From positions 1,550,001 through 1,614,000 of the forward strand of contig NZ_SJJZ01000002.1 of assembly GCF_004331345.1 (NCBI RefSeq): a DNA stretch of 64,000 nucleotides, written 5' to 3'. Numbering within the stretch: position 1 is the stretch's first letter; each line of letters starts with the position of its first letter. The notes under the pieces are model-generated. The model was not told the origin of the DNA. It saw nothing but the letters and a program-made list of their open reading frames with translations, and made no database searches. The DNA is from Kribbella soli (lineage in GTDB: Bacteria; Actinomycetota; Actinomycetes; Propionibacteriales; Kribbellaceae). This document shows positions 8,669-17,464 of the stretch, in pieces. A program made the position numbers and the translations under genes.

Positions 8669-9121
8669 TCAGCCCGCCGCACGGAAGTGTGCGGCGTCCA
8701 GCGCGGATTGCAGCGAGCGGCGGTACCCGTCCGACGTGAAAGTTGCCCCCGACACCGTGTCGATCCGGGCGCTCTGAGCCGCGATCGCCTCCTGCTCGAG
8801 CTGCGGAAGCGCGAACGAGCTGATCTCCCGGTCCCGGCCGCCAGACGAGGGATACACCACCGCCGTCACCGTGATCAGTCGATGGCCGCGGACCGTGATC
8901 CGGACCTGCACCGGCCCGTACCGCGTACCCTCCGACGTCCCGTTCACGGTCAGGTCACTGGTGCCCGGCGAAGTACTGACGACGCCAGGCGTTGCTGCGG
9001 GCACCGATGGGCCCGACACGTGGTTCCTGCTCGTCGGGTACAGGAACAACAGCACCAGCAGTACGCCGGTGCTCCCGCCGACCACGAGATTGCGCCGCAG
9101 CCGCACCGAATGCGCTGTCAC
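8669..9121 (-). CDS. FMN-binding domain protein (membrane-anchored, flavinylation substrate) 1
   Basis: 150 residues. An amino-terminal helix (about residues 11-28) anchors it with the rest outside the cell. After a Pro/Ser/Thr linker comes an FMN_bind domain with YGPVQVRITVRG and the flavinylation motif DTVSGATFTSDGY. Thr127 of SGAT is the expected site for covalent FMN attached by ApbE. The GTG start overlaps the stop of its paralogue (GTGA). Together they look like a duplicated pair of electron carriers taking electrons from the flavocytochrome-type reductase upstream. Domains of this type are known in extracytosolic flavin-based electron transfer. Confidence 0.88.
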   Translation of the reverse strand: MTAHSVRLRRNLVVGGSTGVLLVLLFLYPTSRNHVSGPSVPAATPGVVSTSPGTSDLTVNGTSEGTRYGPVQVRITVRGHRLITVTAVVYPSSGGRDREISSFALPQLEQEAIAAQSARIDTVSGATFTSDGYRRSLQSALDAAHFRAAG

Positions 9122-9660
9122 CGCGCACCGGCCTGGTGCGCGGCGTCGAGTGCCGACTGCAACGACTGGCGATACCCGTCGGACGTGAACGTTGCCCCGG
9201 ACACAGTGTCGATGTTCGCGCTCTGCGCCGCCAGGGTCTCGTGGTCGAGTTGCGGGACCGCGTAGCTGTTGATCTGGTCGGTTTCCCCACCTCCGCTCGG
9301 GTGCTGCAGCGCACGTGCCTTGGCGATCCGCCCACCGCGCACGGTCACCTCGACCTGCACCGGCCCGTACTGGGTGTCGACCACACCGCCCGCCACAACG
9401 ACCGAAGACGGGGTCGGGGTACTCGCCCGAGGGACAGTTGGCGTGCTACGCCGAGGGGACGCGCTCGAACGGGCGGACGGTGGTTTTCGTCTGCTGTCGC
9501 GGCTGGACTCCGATGGTCGAGCCGACGGGTCTCTCGCGGGGCCCGAGCTGACCACGGTCGCCTGTCCGCTGGTCGTGTTCGGCTGCGCACTCGCCCGGAA
9601 CGCGACCGCGACCACCGCCGTGGTCGCCACCGTCATCAGCAGCTTGATCCCGCGCCTCAC
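9118..9660 (-). CDS. FMN-binding domain protein (membrane-anchored, flavinylation substrate) 2
   Basis: 180 residues. Signal or anchor helix at residues 8-22, a long Ser/Arg/Pro linker (residues 25-88), then an FMN_bind domain nearly identical in its core to the next gene: YGPVQVEVTVRGG and DTVSGATFTSDGYRQSLQSA with Thr157 as the expected FMN attachment residue. The GTG start follows AAAGGAGTAGG. The longer linker suggests it reaches further from the membrane than its paralogue. It lies 13 bp after the reductase gene and overlaps the second FMN protein, so all three should be made together. Confidence 0.88.
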   Translation of the reverse strand: MRRGIKLLMTVATTAVVAVAFRASAQPNTTSGQATVVSSGPARDPSARPSESSRDSRRKPPSARSSASPRRSTPTVPRASTPTPSSVVVAGGVVDTQYGPVQVEVTVRGGRIAKARALQHPSGGGETDQINSYAVPQLDHETLAAQSANIDTVSGATFTSDGYRQSLQSALDAAHQAGAR

Positions 9661-9673
9661 CTACCTACTCCTT

Positions 9674-11095
9674 TCACCACGAGAACCGTTCCTGGTGCAA
9701 CTGCGCGGCCGGCAGCCCGGCGGCGAGAACAGCCGCACACATCGCATCCATCCAGCGGTCCGGTCCGCAGACATAGACGTCGTACTGCGAGATCCCGGGC
9801 ACCAGGCGCCGTACGGCGTCCTCGTCGGACGAGAAGCGGGCGCGCTCGGGCAACCACGACTCCCGCGCCGCCAGTCGCGGGCCGAGCAGGTAGTGCAGGG
9901 TGATGCCGCGACGATGGGCCAACTGCTCGAGCTCGTCGCGGAACACCAGGTCCGCCACACTGTGCGCGCGGTACACGAGCACCGCGTCGCCAGGCCGGTA
10001 GTCGAGTTCCTCGAGCAGCGCCCGCAGTGGGGTGATACCGATGCCGCAGGCAAACATCGCGACGCGGTCGGTGACCCGTCGCTCCGCGGTCAGCCGGCCG
10101 TACGGCCCTTCGACCGCAACCCGTGTACCCGGCCGCAACCGGGCGAGCCGGCTGCTGCCGTCGCCCGCGGACTTCGCGGTCACCCGGAGCCGGTCCGGCG
10201 CCGGAGACGCCGACAACGAGTACGGGTTGCCCCGTGACCAGCCCGGACCGTCGAGGAACCGGAACACGAAGTACTGGCCCGCCCGGACCGGCATCCGGTG
10301 CAGCCCGCGCCCGCCGAGCAGCACGGTCACCACGCCGGGCGCCTCGCGGATCACGTCTCGCACGGTGAGCCCGTGCCGAAGCGTGCGCCAGAGCGGCAGC
10401 GCCAGGCGGTACAGCACGATCGCGCCGAGTGCGACGCCGTACGCCGACCACCAGTAGAGGCGCGCCACGCGCGAGGTCGTGAAGTCCGCACCGGTCCAGA
10501 TCTCGTGCGGAACCGACAGCCCGACTCCGACGTACGCATACAGGTGGAGCAGGTGCCAAGACTCGTACCGGAGCGCCCTTCGCGCCACCTTGATCGATGT
10601 GAGCACCACGACCGTCAGTGCGGCACTCGCAGCGACCGCGAGCAGCATCCCGCCGTACGTCGTGACGACCGTCCACGTCTCACGCAGCAGGTTGTTGTGA
10701 TCGCGCAACGTGTACCCGGCGAGGATCAAGGCAATGTGCGCCAGCAGAAGGTTGAACGACCAGAAGCCGACCAGCCGGTGGCGACGCGCCAGCTCGTCCT
10801 GCCCGTAGCTCCGCTCGATCATCGGCACCCGTGCCATCAGGAACACCTGCACCAGCAACAGATCCGCGGCCACCAGCCCGGACAGCCGCCCGAGCGAGGT
10901 GAGCAAGTCGGCCGTCCCAGTCACGAGTGTCTGCAACCCGCGGCCCGAAACCCACAGCGCAACGACCACCAGCACGCTGGACCAGCACAGCACCCCGGCA
11001 ACGTCGCGCCACCACACCGGAGTCGGGCGCGGTCGCCGCCGGGCGTGCATCGTCCGCGGCCGAATCGCCTCTCGTACTGGTCCGCGGTACGTCAT
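9674..11095 (-). CDS. Ferric-reductase-like transmembrane flavocytochrome (FAD/NAD(P)H oxidoreductase)
   Basis: 473 residues. Six predicted helices in the first 250 residues carry histidines spaced for two hemes: His106 and His120, and His181/184 with His197. The second half is a ferredoxin-reductase-type module: GQYFVFRF and NPYSLSASP bind FAD, FACGIGITPLRALLEEL binds NAD(P), VYVCGPDRWMDA and the terminal HQERFSW close the fold. It should move electrons from cytosolic NAD(P)H across the membrane. The adjacent extracytosolic FMN proteins and the ApbE gene upstream are the natural acceptors and maturation factor. Preceded by the sensor kinase with a 23-bp gap. Confidence 0.88.
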   Translation of the reverse strand: MTYRGPVREAIRPRTMHARRRPRPTPVWWRDVAGVLCWSSVLVVVALWVSGRGLQTLVTGTADLLTSLGRLSGLVAADLLLVQVFLMARVPMIERSYGQDELARRHRLVGFWSFNLLLAHIALILAGYTLRDHNNLLRETWTVVTTYGGMLLAVAASAALTVVVLTSIKVARRALRYESWHLLHLYAYVGVGLSVPHEIWTGADFTTSRVARLYWWSAYGVALGAIVLYRLALPLWRTLRHGLTVRDVIREAPGVVTVLLGGRGLHRMPVRAGQYFVFRFLDGPGWSRGNPYSLSASPAPDRLRVTAKSAGDGSSRLARLRPGTRVAVEGPYGRLTAERRVTDRVAMFACGIGITPLRALLEELDYRPGDAVLVYRAHSVADLVFRDELEQLAHRRGITLHYLLGPRLAARESWLPERARFSSDEDAVRRLVPGISQYDVYVCGPDRWMDAMCAAVLAAGLPAAQLHQERFSW

Positions 11096-11118
11096 GCTCC
11101 GACGATGACCGCCGATTC

Positions 11119-12351
11119 TTAGTGCTTCCTTGGACCGCCTTCTGCGATGGCGGGCAGGACGAGCTCGAAGGTGGCACCGATCTCGCTCGGGGCGAGCCGG
11201 AGCTGGCCACCGAGCCGGTTCGCGACGTCATGCGCCAGCGCCAGACCGAGGCCGTAGTGCTTGCGCCCGGCTCGGTGGCCGCCTGAGTCGAACCTGCGCA
11301 GGACCCGCTGCGCCGCCTCCGGGTCGATCCCAGGACCCGTGTCGCTGACCGCAAGGATCACGTCGCCGCGCTGTCGTCGTACGGCGATCCGTACCTCCCC
11401 GTCGGCTGGTGTGTGGTCGATCGCGTTGTCGACCAGCGCGACAGTGGCCCGCCGAATCGCGCTCGGCGAGCCGAGAGCACGCGCAGCGTCGTCGTCGGCG
11501 GCCCAGTGGAGCCGTACTCCTGCCTGCGCCGCATGAGCTCCTGCAGCATCGGCCACGTCCCGCGCAATCCGAGCCAGATCTACCGGCTCGTGGCTGTCGG
11601 CACCGCGCGGATCGGCCGCGGCCAGCAGGTCATCGACGATCTCCGCGAGCCGGCGGGTGTCCGCCACAACGCCATCCACGTCGCCAACGATCTCGTCACT
11701 GGCACCAGTGCGACGCAGGGCCCGCCCGAGGACCTGCGCTCGTGTGCTCAGCAACGTCAACGGCGTCCGCAGCTCATGCCCCGCGTCGGCCACGAAGGCG
11801 CGCTGCAACGTCAGCGCCTGCGCAAGCGGCCGTACGGCGCGTCGTCCGATCACCACGCCGAGCAGGCCGGCCAACAGCAGTCCCAACGCCGCAGCCGATC
11901 CCATCGCCTGCAGCAGCCTGGCACGTTCCTTGTGCGCAGTCGCCAGATTCAGAACGGCCTGCACCGGCCTGCCTTCAACCAAACCACTGGCAACGCGGTA
12001 CTCGCCGTCGTCGTTCTCCACGGTGACCAACCTGACCTGTCCAGCGGCTCGCGCCCGTAACGCGGCCAGCTCCGGTAGCAGCTCCGCCGGGAGCCCAGGT
12101 GAGCTGGTGGTTCCCGACGGACCGGTCATGACCAACCAGGCCCCGGCCGGCGGATCGCCGACATCGTCTGCTGTGGCGACAGCTGACCGGAGCAGATCAT
12201 CCGCTGCACCCGCCTGCCCACGCACGACCACGACGGTGACCAGGCCCATCAACAGCAGCATCGCCACCGCGACCAACGCGGCTGCCTGTACGGCGACCCC
12301 GCGCGCGGCCCGACGTACGAGCACCTCGTCGCCGATCGGCCGGCCGGTCAC
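11119..12351 (-). CDS. Sensor histidine kinase
   Basis: 410 residues. Two transmembrane helices (about residues 20-43 and 150-168) enclose a sensory domain of roughly 105 residues outside the cell. A short HAMP-like stretch leads to the H-box FVADAGHELRTPLTLLS (His192), then an N-box VDNAIDHTPADG, G1 SDTGPGI and G2 HYGLGLALA. All catalytic elements are present. GTG start overlaps the response-regulator stop. Located inside the flavin electron-transfer operon, so it probably senses the envelope redox state or a substrate of that system and controls it. The signal is not evident from sequence. Confidence 0.9.
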   Translation of the reverse strand: MTGRPIGDEVLVRRAARGVAVQAAALVAVAMLLLMGLVTVVVVRGQAGAADDLLRSAVATADDVGDPPAGAWLVMTGPSGTTSSPGLPAELLPELAALRARAAGQVRLVTVENDDGEYRVASGLVEGRPVQAVLNLATAHKERARLLQAMGSAAALGLLLAGLLGVVIGRRAVRPLAQALTLQRAFVADAGHELRTPLTLLSTRAQVLGRALRRTGASDEIVGDVDGVVADTRRLAEIVDDLLAAADPRGADSHEPVDLARIARDVADAAGAHAAQAGVRLHWAADDDAARALGSPSAIRRATVALVDNAIDHTPADGEVRIAVRRQRGDVILAVSDTGPGIDPEAAQRVLRRFDSGGHRAGRKHYGLGLALAHDVANRLGGQLRLAPSEIGATFELVLPAIAEGGPRKH

Positions 12352-13007
12352 AACTTCCCCAGCCGGTACCCGAGCCCACGCACCGTACTGATCACTCCCC
12401 GCCCGAGCTTCCGGCGGCAGTAGTGAACATAGGTGTCGACGACTGTCTCCGACTCGGCGTCACCGAAGACCCGATCGAGCAGCTCGGCCCGGGTGAACAC
12501 AGCACCAGGTCGTGCCGCCAGCAAGCCGAGCAGGGCCGCCTCCCGCTCCGACAGTTCCACGGATCCGCCGTCGATCCGTCGTACCGTCCGGGTCGCCAGG
12601 TCCAGGGAGCCACCCGGTACGGCGAGGTGGACAGCATGATCCAGGTGCCGACGAAGCAGGGCACGGACGCGCGCGAGCAGTTCGGTGAGCTCGAACGGCT
12701 TGGTCAGGTAGTCCTCGGCCCCGGCATCGAGACCTTCGACCCGATCCTCCGTGCTGTTCCGCGCGGACAGCACCAGGATCGGCGTACCGACTCCCCGGCT
12801 CCGTAGCCGCGCGATCAGATCGAGGCCTTCGACGGCCGGCAGGCCACGGTCGACGATCATCGCGTCGACCGGCCGCGTGAGGGCGAGGTGCAGGCCGGTG
12901 TGTCCGTCGCCTGCCAGCGTCACGGCGTACCCCTCGTCAGTAAGCACGCGGTCGAGCAGCCGGGCCAGGTCGGCGTCGTCCTCGACCAGCAGGATGCTCG
13001 ACGTCAC
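12348..13007 (-). CDS. OmpR-family response regulator
   Basis: 219 residues. Receiver domain (1-115) with acidic pair at residues 10-11, phospho-acceptor Asp53 in MIVDRGLP, and Lys103 in LTKPFE. The winged-helix domain (125-219) has the OmpR pattern LSEREAALLGLLA, then TVVDTYVHYCRRKLGR and STVRGLGYRL. GTG start; overlaps ApbE upstream and the kinase downstream by 4 bp each. It is the cognate regulator of the kinase. It is not of the NarL type used by DosR, so it is not a candidate for the island operator. Confidence 0.93.
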   Translation of the reverse strand: MTSSILLVEDDADLARLLDRVLTDEGYAVTLAGDGHTGLHLALTRPVDAMIVDRGLPAVEGLDLIARLRSRGVGTPILVLSARNSTEDRVEGLDAGAEDYLTKPFELTELLARVRALLRRHLDHAVHLAVPGGSLDLATRTVRRIDGGSVELSEREAALLGLLAARPGAVFTRAELLDRVFGDAESETVVDTYVHYCRRKLGRGVISTVRGLGYRLGKL

Positions 13008-13753
13008 AGCCGGCCCCAGCCGGCCGTCGCGGACAGGTTGCCATCGGCAAGAACACCGAGCCCTTCGTACCCCGCAAGCAACATTTTGGGCCAGTCGTCA
13101 CCGGCGACGAAAGCCGCAGTCGCCAGCACGTCGGCGTACTCCAGAGACGGGCCGCTGACCGATACCGACAACCATCGGCTCGCCACCGACTGTCCGGTCC
13201 GTGGGTCGTACAGGTGTGCTCCGCGCGCCGCGGTCCCGCTCGTCGCCACCGCTCCGCCGATTCGTGGCACGCTCGCGACCACCCTTCCCGGATCTCGCGG
13301 ATCCTGGACGCCCACGGTGAACGGCTCGCCGCTCGGGCACACCACCAGCACGTCGCCGCCCGCGTTCAGGCACCAGTCCACGTCGACGACCTCCCGCAAC
13401 CGCTCACCGGCCCGCTCGACCGCCCACCCTTTCACCAGCCCGGAAGGATCCCACGTACCGCCAGGCACGTCCGCATCGAAGAGCCCATCGGTCGACTGCC
13501 GCGCGACAGCACACCGCTCCGCGACCTCCCGCACCACCGGATCGACACGATCCCAAGTCATCTCGCCCCGCGCGAGCAGACTCACCGCGCTGCCGGCTTT
13601 GTACGGCGAGAACACCCGATCAACCTCGGTCAGCTCGGCGAAGACCTCCCGCACCGCTGCGTCGGCCCGCAGCGACTCGGCGCCGTCCCCGCGGGCGAGC
13701 ACACTGATGGGCAGCCCCATGATCTGCTCGACCCAACTCCGCCGCGACACCAT
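13004..13753 (-). CDS. apbE: FAD:protein FMN transferase (ApbE family)
   Basis: 249 residues from the ATG at 13753; a TTG 51 bp further out is less likely. The family motifs appear in order: MGLPISV at the start, DRVFSPYKAGSAVS, DPSGLVKGWAVER, CLNAGGDVLV and AVATSGTAARGAHLYDPRTG. ApbE splits FAD and attaches FMN to the Thr of SGAT motifs in extracytosolic proteins. Two such substrates are encoded in the same operon. Most ApbE proteins are exported, but I see no signal peptide here, so it may act in the cytosol or use an unannotated start. It heads the run of overlapping genes leading to the kinase and reductase. Confidence 0.88.
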   Translation of the reverse strand: MVSRRSWVEQIMGLPISVLARGDGAESLRADAAVREVFAELTEVDRVFSPYKAGSAVSLLARGEMTWDRVDPVVREVAERCAVARQSTDGLFDADVPGGTWDPSGLVKGWAVERAGERLREVVDVDWCLNAGGDVLVVCPSGEPFTVGVQDPRDPGRVVASVPRIGGAVATSGTAARGAHLYDPRTGQSVASRWLSVSVSGPSLEYADVLATAAFVAGDDWPKMLLAGYEGLGVLADGNLSATAGWGRL

Positions 13754-13808
13754 GCCGCAACCGTACGTCGGCGTACTCACCGGCTGCCGTGAGGGACGGT
13801 GCAAGTTG

Positions 13809-14486
13809 TCAGTAGAAGACTCCGCCTGGAGCGCGTGCTGTGTCGTCGAACGCCCAGGTCAACTGGTTGCGTACGGCGATGACACCGTCGACGGCTGCGA
13901 TGAGCTGTTCGGCGACGGCGGCGGTGCTGCGCTTCTCCACCTGGCCTGTCAGCGTCACGACGCCGTCCACCACCGACACGTCCACGGCTCGTGGGTCGTC
14001 CCACAGGTGACGCTCGATGACGTCGCGCCGTACCCGGGCGAGAGTCTCCTGGTCCGAGGCGAGATACGCGCTGAGTAGATCGGAGCGCGCCACGATCCCG
14101 ACCAGCTTGCCGCCGTCGGTCACGACCAGGCGGGTGATCCCCCGGGCCGCCATCAGCCGTGCGGCCTCGTCCAGCGTGCAGCCGCCTTCCACGGTCACCG
14201 CGGGACTGGTCATCAACTGCTCAGGGGTCAACGCCTCGGCCTTCGAGTGCGCCTTGCGGTGGGCCAAGTGGACTGTATGTCGCGGTGACCGCTGGAACTC
14301 CTCCTTGCGCAGAAGGTCCGTTTCGGACACCACGCCGACAACCCGGCCGAACACATCGCGGACCGGAACCGCGCTGATGTGATGCTCGGCAAGGATCGCG
14401 GCAACGGCCTTGTACGGCGTGTCTTTCTCGACGGTGATGACGTCCCGGGTCATCACGTCGGAGACTGTCAGGAAGTTGCGCATCAT
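13809..14486 (-). CDS. CBS-pair and BON domain protein
   Basis: 225 residues. Two CBS motifs (about residues 8-65 and 92-145), TVSDVMTRDVITVEKDTPY and QLMTSPAVTVEGG, then a BON domain (about 150-212) with VSVVDGVVTLTGQVEKR. CBS pairs bind adenine nucleotides and sense energy charge. BON domains bind membranes or lipid. A two-CBS protein (Hrp1, Rv2626c) is a strong DosR-regulon member in mycobacteria, but it lacks the BON part. Start overlaps the stop of the stress-protein gene upstream, so it is in the aldolase/stress-protein operon. Two ATGs are adjacent (14486 or 14483). Confidence 0.88.
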   Translation of the reverse strand: MMRNFLTVSDVMTRDVITVEKDTPYKAVAAILAEHHISAVPVRDVFGRVVGVVSETDLLRKEEFQRSPRHTVHLAHRKAHSKAEALTPEQLMTSPAVTVEGGCTLDEAARLMAARGITRLVVTDGGKLVGIVARSDLLSAYLASDQETLARVRRDVIERHLWDDPRAVDVSVVDGVVTLTGQVEKRSTAAVAEQLIAAVDGVIAVRNQLTWAFDDTARAPGGVFY

Positions 14487-15331
14487 GACTCCTCGTGCCG
14501 GCGGACGATCGCGACAGGCGAGTCCGCGTGGTGCAGAAGGCTCTGGCTGACGGAACCCATCAGCAGGCCGGCGACGCCGCCACGGCCGCGCGAGCCGACG
14601 ACGACCAGCGAGGCGGTTTTCGACATCTTGATCAATCGCGTACTGGCTCGGCCCTCGGCAACGGAAGCGCGTACGTCGACCATCGGGTACTTGTCCCGGT
14701 ACGCCGCGAGACTCTCGGCGAGCCAGGTCTTCAGCAGAGCCTTGGCGCCGGCGACCGACGCCGCGTGCTCCGCCTGCGGCTGCCAGCAGTACACGACCCG
14801 CAGCGGCTGTCCGCTCCGCGATGCCTCCTCGAACCCGAACAGCACTGCGTCCTCGGAGTCAGGCGAACCGTCCGTGCCGACGACGATCGGTCCGGTACGG
14901 CGTTCGCCGCGCACCACGACCACCGGACACGCAGCCTTGGCCGCGACCGCCGTCGCCACAGAGCCGAGCACCGCAGCCGACATCCTGCTCCGCGACCGTG
15001 AGCCGACCACGACCATCTCGGCCCCGCCAGCCTCCATCAAGAGCGCGTTCTGCGGGTCCTCGGCCGCGAGCCACCCGGACCCGCCCTCGTACCCGAGCCG
15101 GTCACGTGCGAACTGCACTGCCTCGTCGAGCTCGTGCTGCAACGTACCCAGCGGCATCCGCGGCGGTACGTAGCCGTCCATGCCGACCGCGGGCCAGCGC
15201 TTGAGATCATCCAGGTACGCCCGCACGACCCGCACCGGCAGGTCCCACTGTTCGGCCGCGTCCACGGCCCAGCGCAGCGCGATCTGTGCCTCGGGCGTGT
15301 CGTCCACACCGACGAGGATGTACTTCGTCAT
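14483..15331 (-). CDS. Universal stress protein, tandem domain
   Basis: 282 residues from ATG 15331 after GAAGGGA. Two Usp domains. The second has a standard nucleotide loop, VGSRGRGGVAGLLMGSVSQS, and starts VVGTDGSPDSEDAV. The first opens VGVDDTPEAQIALRWA, but its loop is VGSRSRSRMSAAVLGSVA, with Ser/Arg in place of two loop glycines, so it may bind ATP poorly. Tandem Usps such as Rv2623 bind ATP and slow growth in mycobacteria. Sits between the class I aldolase (13-bp gap) and the CBS-BON gene (overlap). It is the closest relative in the window of the degraded Usp at 45.8-46.0 kb. Confidence 0.92.
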   Translation of the reverse strand: MTKYILVGVDDTPEAQIALRWAVDAAEQWDLPVRVVRAYLDDLKRWPAVGMDGYVPPRMPLGTLQHELDEAVQFARDRLGYEGGSGWLAAEDPQNALLMEAGGAEMVVVGSRSRSRMSAAVLGSVATAVAAKAACPVVVVRGERRTGPIVVGTDGSPDSEDAVLFGFEEASRSGQPLRVVYCWQPQAEHAASVAGAKALLKTWLAESLAAYRDKYPMVDVRASVAEGRASTRLIKMSKTASLVVVGSRGRGGVAGLLMGSVSQSLLHHADSPVAIVRRHEES

Positions 15332-15344
15332 GGCCGGATTCCCT

Positions 15345-16238
15345 TCATTCACTGGGGTGCTGGACGAGGATTTCCTTCAGCGCGTCGACGAAGGCCAGCG
15401 ACTCGTCGTACCCGCGCTGCCACACGTTCCGCCCGAAGATCAGGCCCAGACCGCCGGCGTCCATCGCCTGCTCGGCCTTGCGGTACATCGTGTCGTCGCC
15501 GGCCTTCGAGCCGCCGGACACCAGCACCAGCGTGCGGTTCGCGGACCGGACCACGCCGTCGATCGCCTGCTGCGGACTGAAGATCTCTTCGTACGGCGGC
15601 TTTACGTTGTCACGCTTGGCCGGATGCGGGAAGTTCACCTTCACCACGTCCGCGCCGAGTTCGCTCGCGACCCGAGCGGCGTAGTCGACGGCATAGAACG
15701 AGTCCTTGCCACCCTTCGCCTCGATCGCTTCGCCCCGCGGATACGCCCACACGACCAGCGGCATCCCGAGCCGCTCGGCGTCCGCGCGGATCTGGCGGTA
15801 CTGCGCAAAATCGGTCTCCTGCGCCGGCGATCCGACGTACAGCGTGTAGCCGACCGCGTCGGCGCCCAGCCGTACTGCGTCCTCGACACTCGCGTGCACC
15901 GGCGACAGCGCCGCCGCGTCGGACGGGATGTCGGTCTTGCCGTTCAGCTTGAGGATCAGCGGGATCTCACCGGCGTAGTCCCAGAAGAACTTCTCCGCCA
16001 GCCCGATCTGGATCGCGACACCGTTGAACTCCCCGGCGACCGCCAGCTTCATGATGTACGCCGGATCGGACGCCTTCGGGTTCGCGAAGAAGTCCCGCGG
16101 CCCGTGCTCGAGCCCTTGGTCGTACGGCAGGAACAACGCCGTGCCGTTCCGCAGACCGTGGTCGAACAGGATCCTGCGCAGCCGGGCCTTCTTCCCGGTG
16201 CTCAGGCCGAGCTCGTTGAGCGATGCCCGTTTCTGCAT
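15345..16238 (-). CDS. Class I fructose-bisphosphate aldolase (DhnA/FbaB type)
   Basis: About 297 residues. Metal-independent DhnA-type aldolase: FLPYDQGLEHGPRDFF near residue 40, GADVVKVNFPHP with the Schiff-base Lys, LVLVSGGSKAGDD and GLGLIFGRNVWQR for phosphate binding. Cleaves or forms fructose 1,6-bisphosphate. Three in-frame ATGs overlap (16247, 16244, 16238); the last is best spaced from GGGAG. An operator lies 80 bp upstream. Heads the run with the stress protein and CBS-BON genes. A second, inducible aldolase beside PPDK, GAPDH and PFOR fits a glycolytic programme for hypoxia, which is inferred. Confidence 0.9.
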   Translation of the reverse strand: MQKRASLNELGLSTGKKARLRRILFDHGLRNGTALFLPYDQGLEHGPRDFFANPKASDPAYIMKLAVAGEFNGVAIQIGLAEKFFWDYAGEIPLILKLNGKTDIPSDAAALSPVHASVEDAVRLGADAVGYTLYVGSPAQETDFAQYRQIRADAERLGMPLVVWAYPRGEAIEAKGGKDSFYAVDYAARVASELGADVVKVNFPHPAKRDNVKPPYEEIFSPQQAIDGVVRSANRTLVLVSGGSKAGDDTMYRKAEQAMDAGGLGLIFGRNVWQRGYDESLAFVDALKEILVQHPSE

Positions 16239-16310
16239 GATCATCATCTCCCATTACCAATCTCACGCTGCCAGGCCCGCCAAGGGAGTGCCGTCAGCCC
16301 TCGATCCACA

Positions 16311-16325
16311 GGGACCTTCGGCCAC
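16311..16325. promoter_or_regulatory. DosR-box-like operator before the aldolase operon
   Basis: GGGACCTTCGGCCAC, 13/15, centre 80 bp before the aldolase start. No second copy at 21-24 bp that I can defend. Confidence 0.6.
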
Positions 16326-16416
16326 CGTGTGCCGACCAGAGCGGAAGCGACCATGACGTCACGCCATTGAGGTACGCATGCCCCTCCGCGACCAGCGCCG
16401 AGCGACGTTCCAGGTC

Positions 16417-17307
16417 CTACCGCACCACTGCGATCGGGCATGCGGCGTCGTGGAGGACCGCGCGGCTGACTGAACCCAGCAAGAGGCTGCGGATCCGTCC
16501 TCGGCCGCGGGAGCCGACGACCAGCAATCCGGCGTCGCGGGACTCGTCCACCAGAACTTTCGACGGCATGCCGTGGACGAGCTTCTCAGTGACCTTCACG
16601 TCCGGATGATCAACACCCCGGCCCGCCACCGCCTCGCCGAGAACCGCGGCGCTGTCCTCCGCGAGGGCGTCGACGTCGTACACAGGAAACTGCATGTCGC
16701 CCGGCTGCACGCTCTGCGGGTCGTGCCACGCGAGCACGGCCCTGACGGACGCCCCTGTCTGCTCTGCGAACTGGAACGCGGAATCGATCGCCTTCCGGCT
16801 CTGCTCCGATCCGTCCACGCCGACGACCACGTCGCCCCGCCGGGGTGACCACCCCGCAGGCACGACGACCACCGGGCAGGAAGCGTGGGTCGCGATGCTC
16901 GCCGTCGCCGTTCCATCGGCGAGCTCACGGATCTCCCCACAGCCTGGGGATCCGAGGACCAGCAAGGACCCACCTTCCGCTTCACGCAACAGAGTCGGCA
17001 CGAGATCGCCGAGCGACACCTCGGCCTCGATCGCCACGCCTGGATACTCGGTGCGGACGTGCAGGCAGGACGTGTCCACCAACCGCTGCGCCGCCTGCCA
17101 GAGCACATCTCCGCCGACCAGCACCCCTGTACCGCCGGCACTACGGAGGATCGGCCAGGGCATCACATGGACCATCCGGATGCCGCGCCCGAGGAGTTGC
17201 GCCGTACCGGCCGCCCAGCGAGCAGCCGCATCACTCTCCGACGATCCGTCGCACCCGACCACGATCGGGCGGCCGCCCACCGCATGCACCACACCGGACT
17301 CGTCCAT
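16417..17307 (-). CDS. Universal stress protein, tandem domain
   Basis: 296 residues from ATG 17307, preceded by GAGAGGGGG. Domain 1 opens IVVGCDGSSESDAAARWA and has a loop LGSPGCGEIRELADGTAT. Domain 2 opens VVGVDGSEQSRKAIDSA and has a textbook loop VGSRGRGRIRSLLLGSVS. Both are complete, unlike the shortened Usps at 5.8 and 44 kb. Monocistronic: 91 bp separate its stop from the aldolase operator. Tandem operators lie 74-96 bp upstream. Role as for other ATP-binding stress proteins of dormancy; the exact partner is unknown. Confidence 0.92.
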   Translation of the reverse strand: MDESGVVHAVGGRPIVVGCDGSSESDAAARWAAGTAQLLGRGIRMVHVMPWPILRSAGGTGVLVGGDVLWQAAQRLVDTSCLHVRTEYPGVAIEAEVSLGDLVPTLLREAEGGSLLVLGSPGCGEIRELADGTATASIATHASCPVVVVPAGWSPRRGDVVVGVDGSEQSRKAIDSAFQFAEQTGASVRAVLAWHDPQSVQPGDMQFPVYDVDALAEDSAAVLGEAVAGRGVDHPDVKVTEKLVHGMPSKVLVDESRDAGLLVVGSRGRGRIRSLLLGSVSRAVLHDAACPIAVVR

Positions 17308-17373
17308 GGGATCCCCCTCTCGCCTGCGCGTACGTCTGCTCTCGATAGTGACGCTCGTGACGTGGTAGGCAGC

Positions 17374-17410
17374 AGAGGCCAACGACCCTGTTTCGACCCC
17401 CAACGGACCC
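17374..17410. promoter_or_regulatory. Weak tandem operators before a stress-protein gene
   Basis: AGAGGCCAACGACCC (17374-17388) and ACCCCCAACGGACCC (17396-17410) are individually degenerate. Their centres are 22 bp apart and the nearer is 74 bp before the ATG, which matches the geometry of the strong pairs. Confidence 0.4.
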
Positions 17411-17464
17411 GTCGCTGGAGTCATGTCGCGCGCGTCTTCTGGTCGCCGTGGCAGCCAGAGGCGG

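Noticed and set aside
12348-13007. The response regulator as the island's DosR
   Set aside because: It is of the OmpR winged-helix type, whereas DosR is a NarL-type protein; it lies within the flavin operon and likely serves that.
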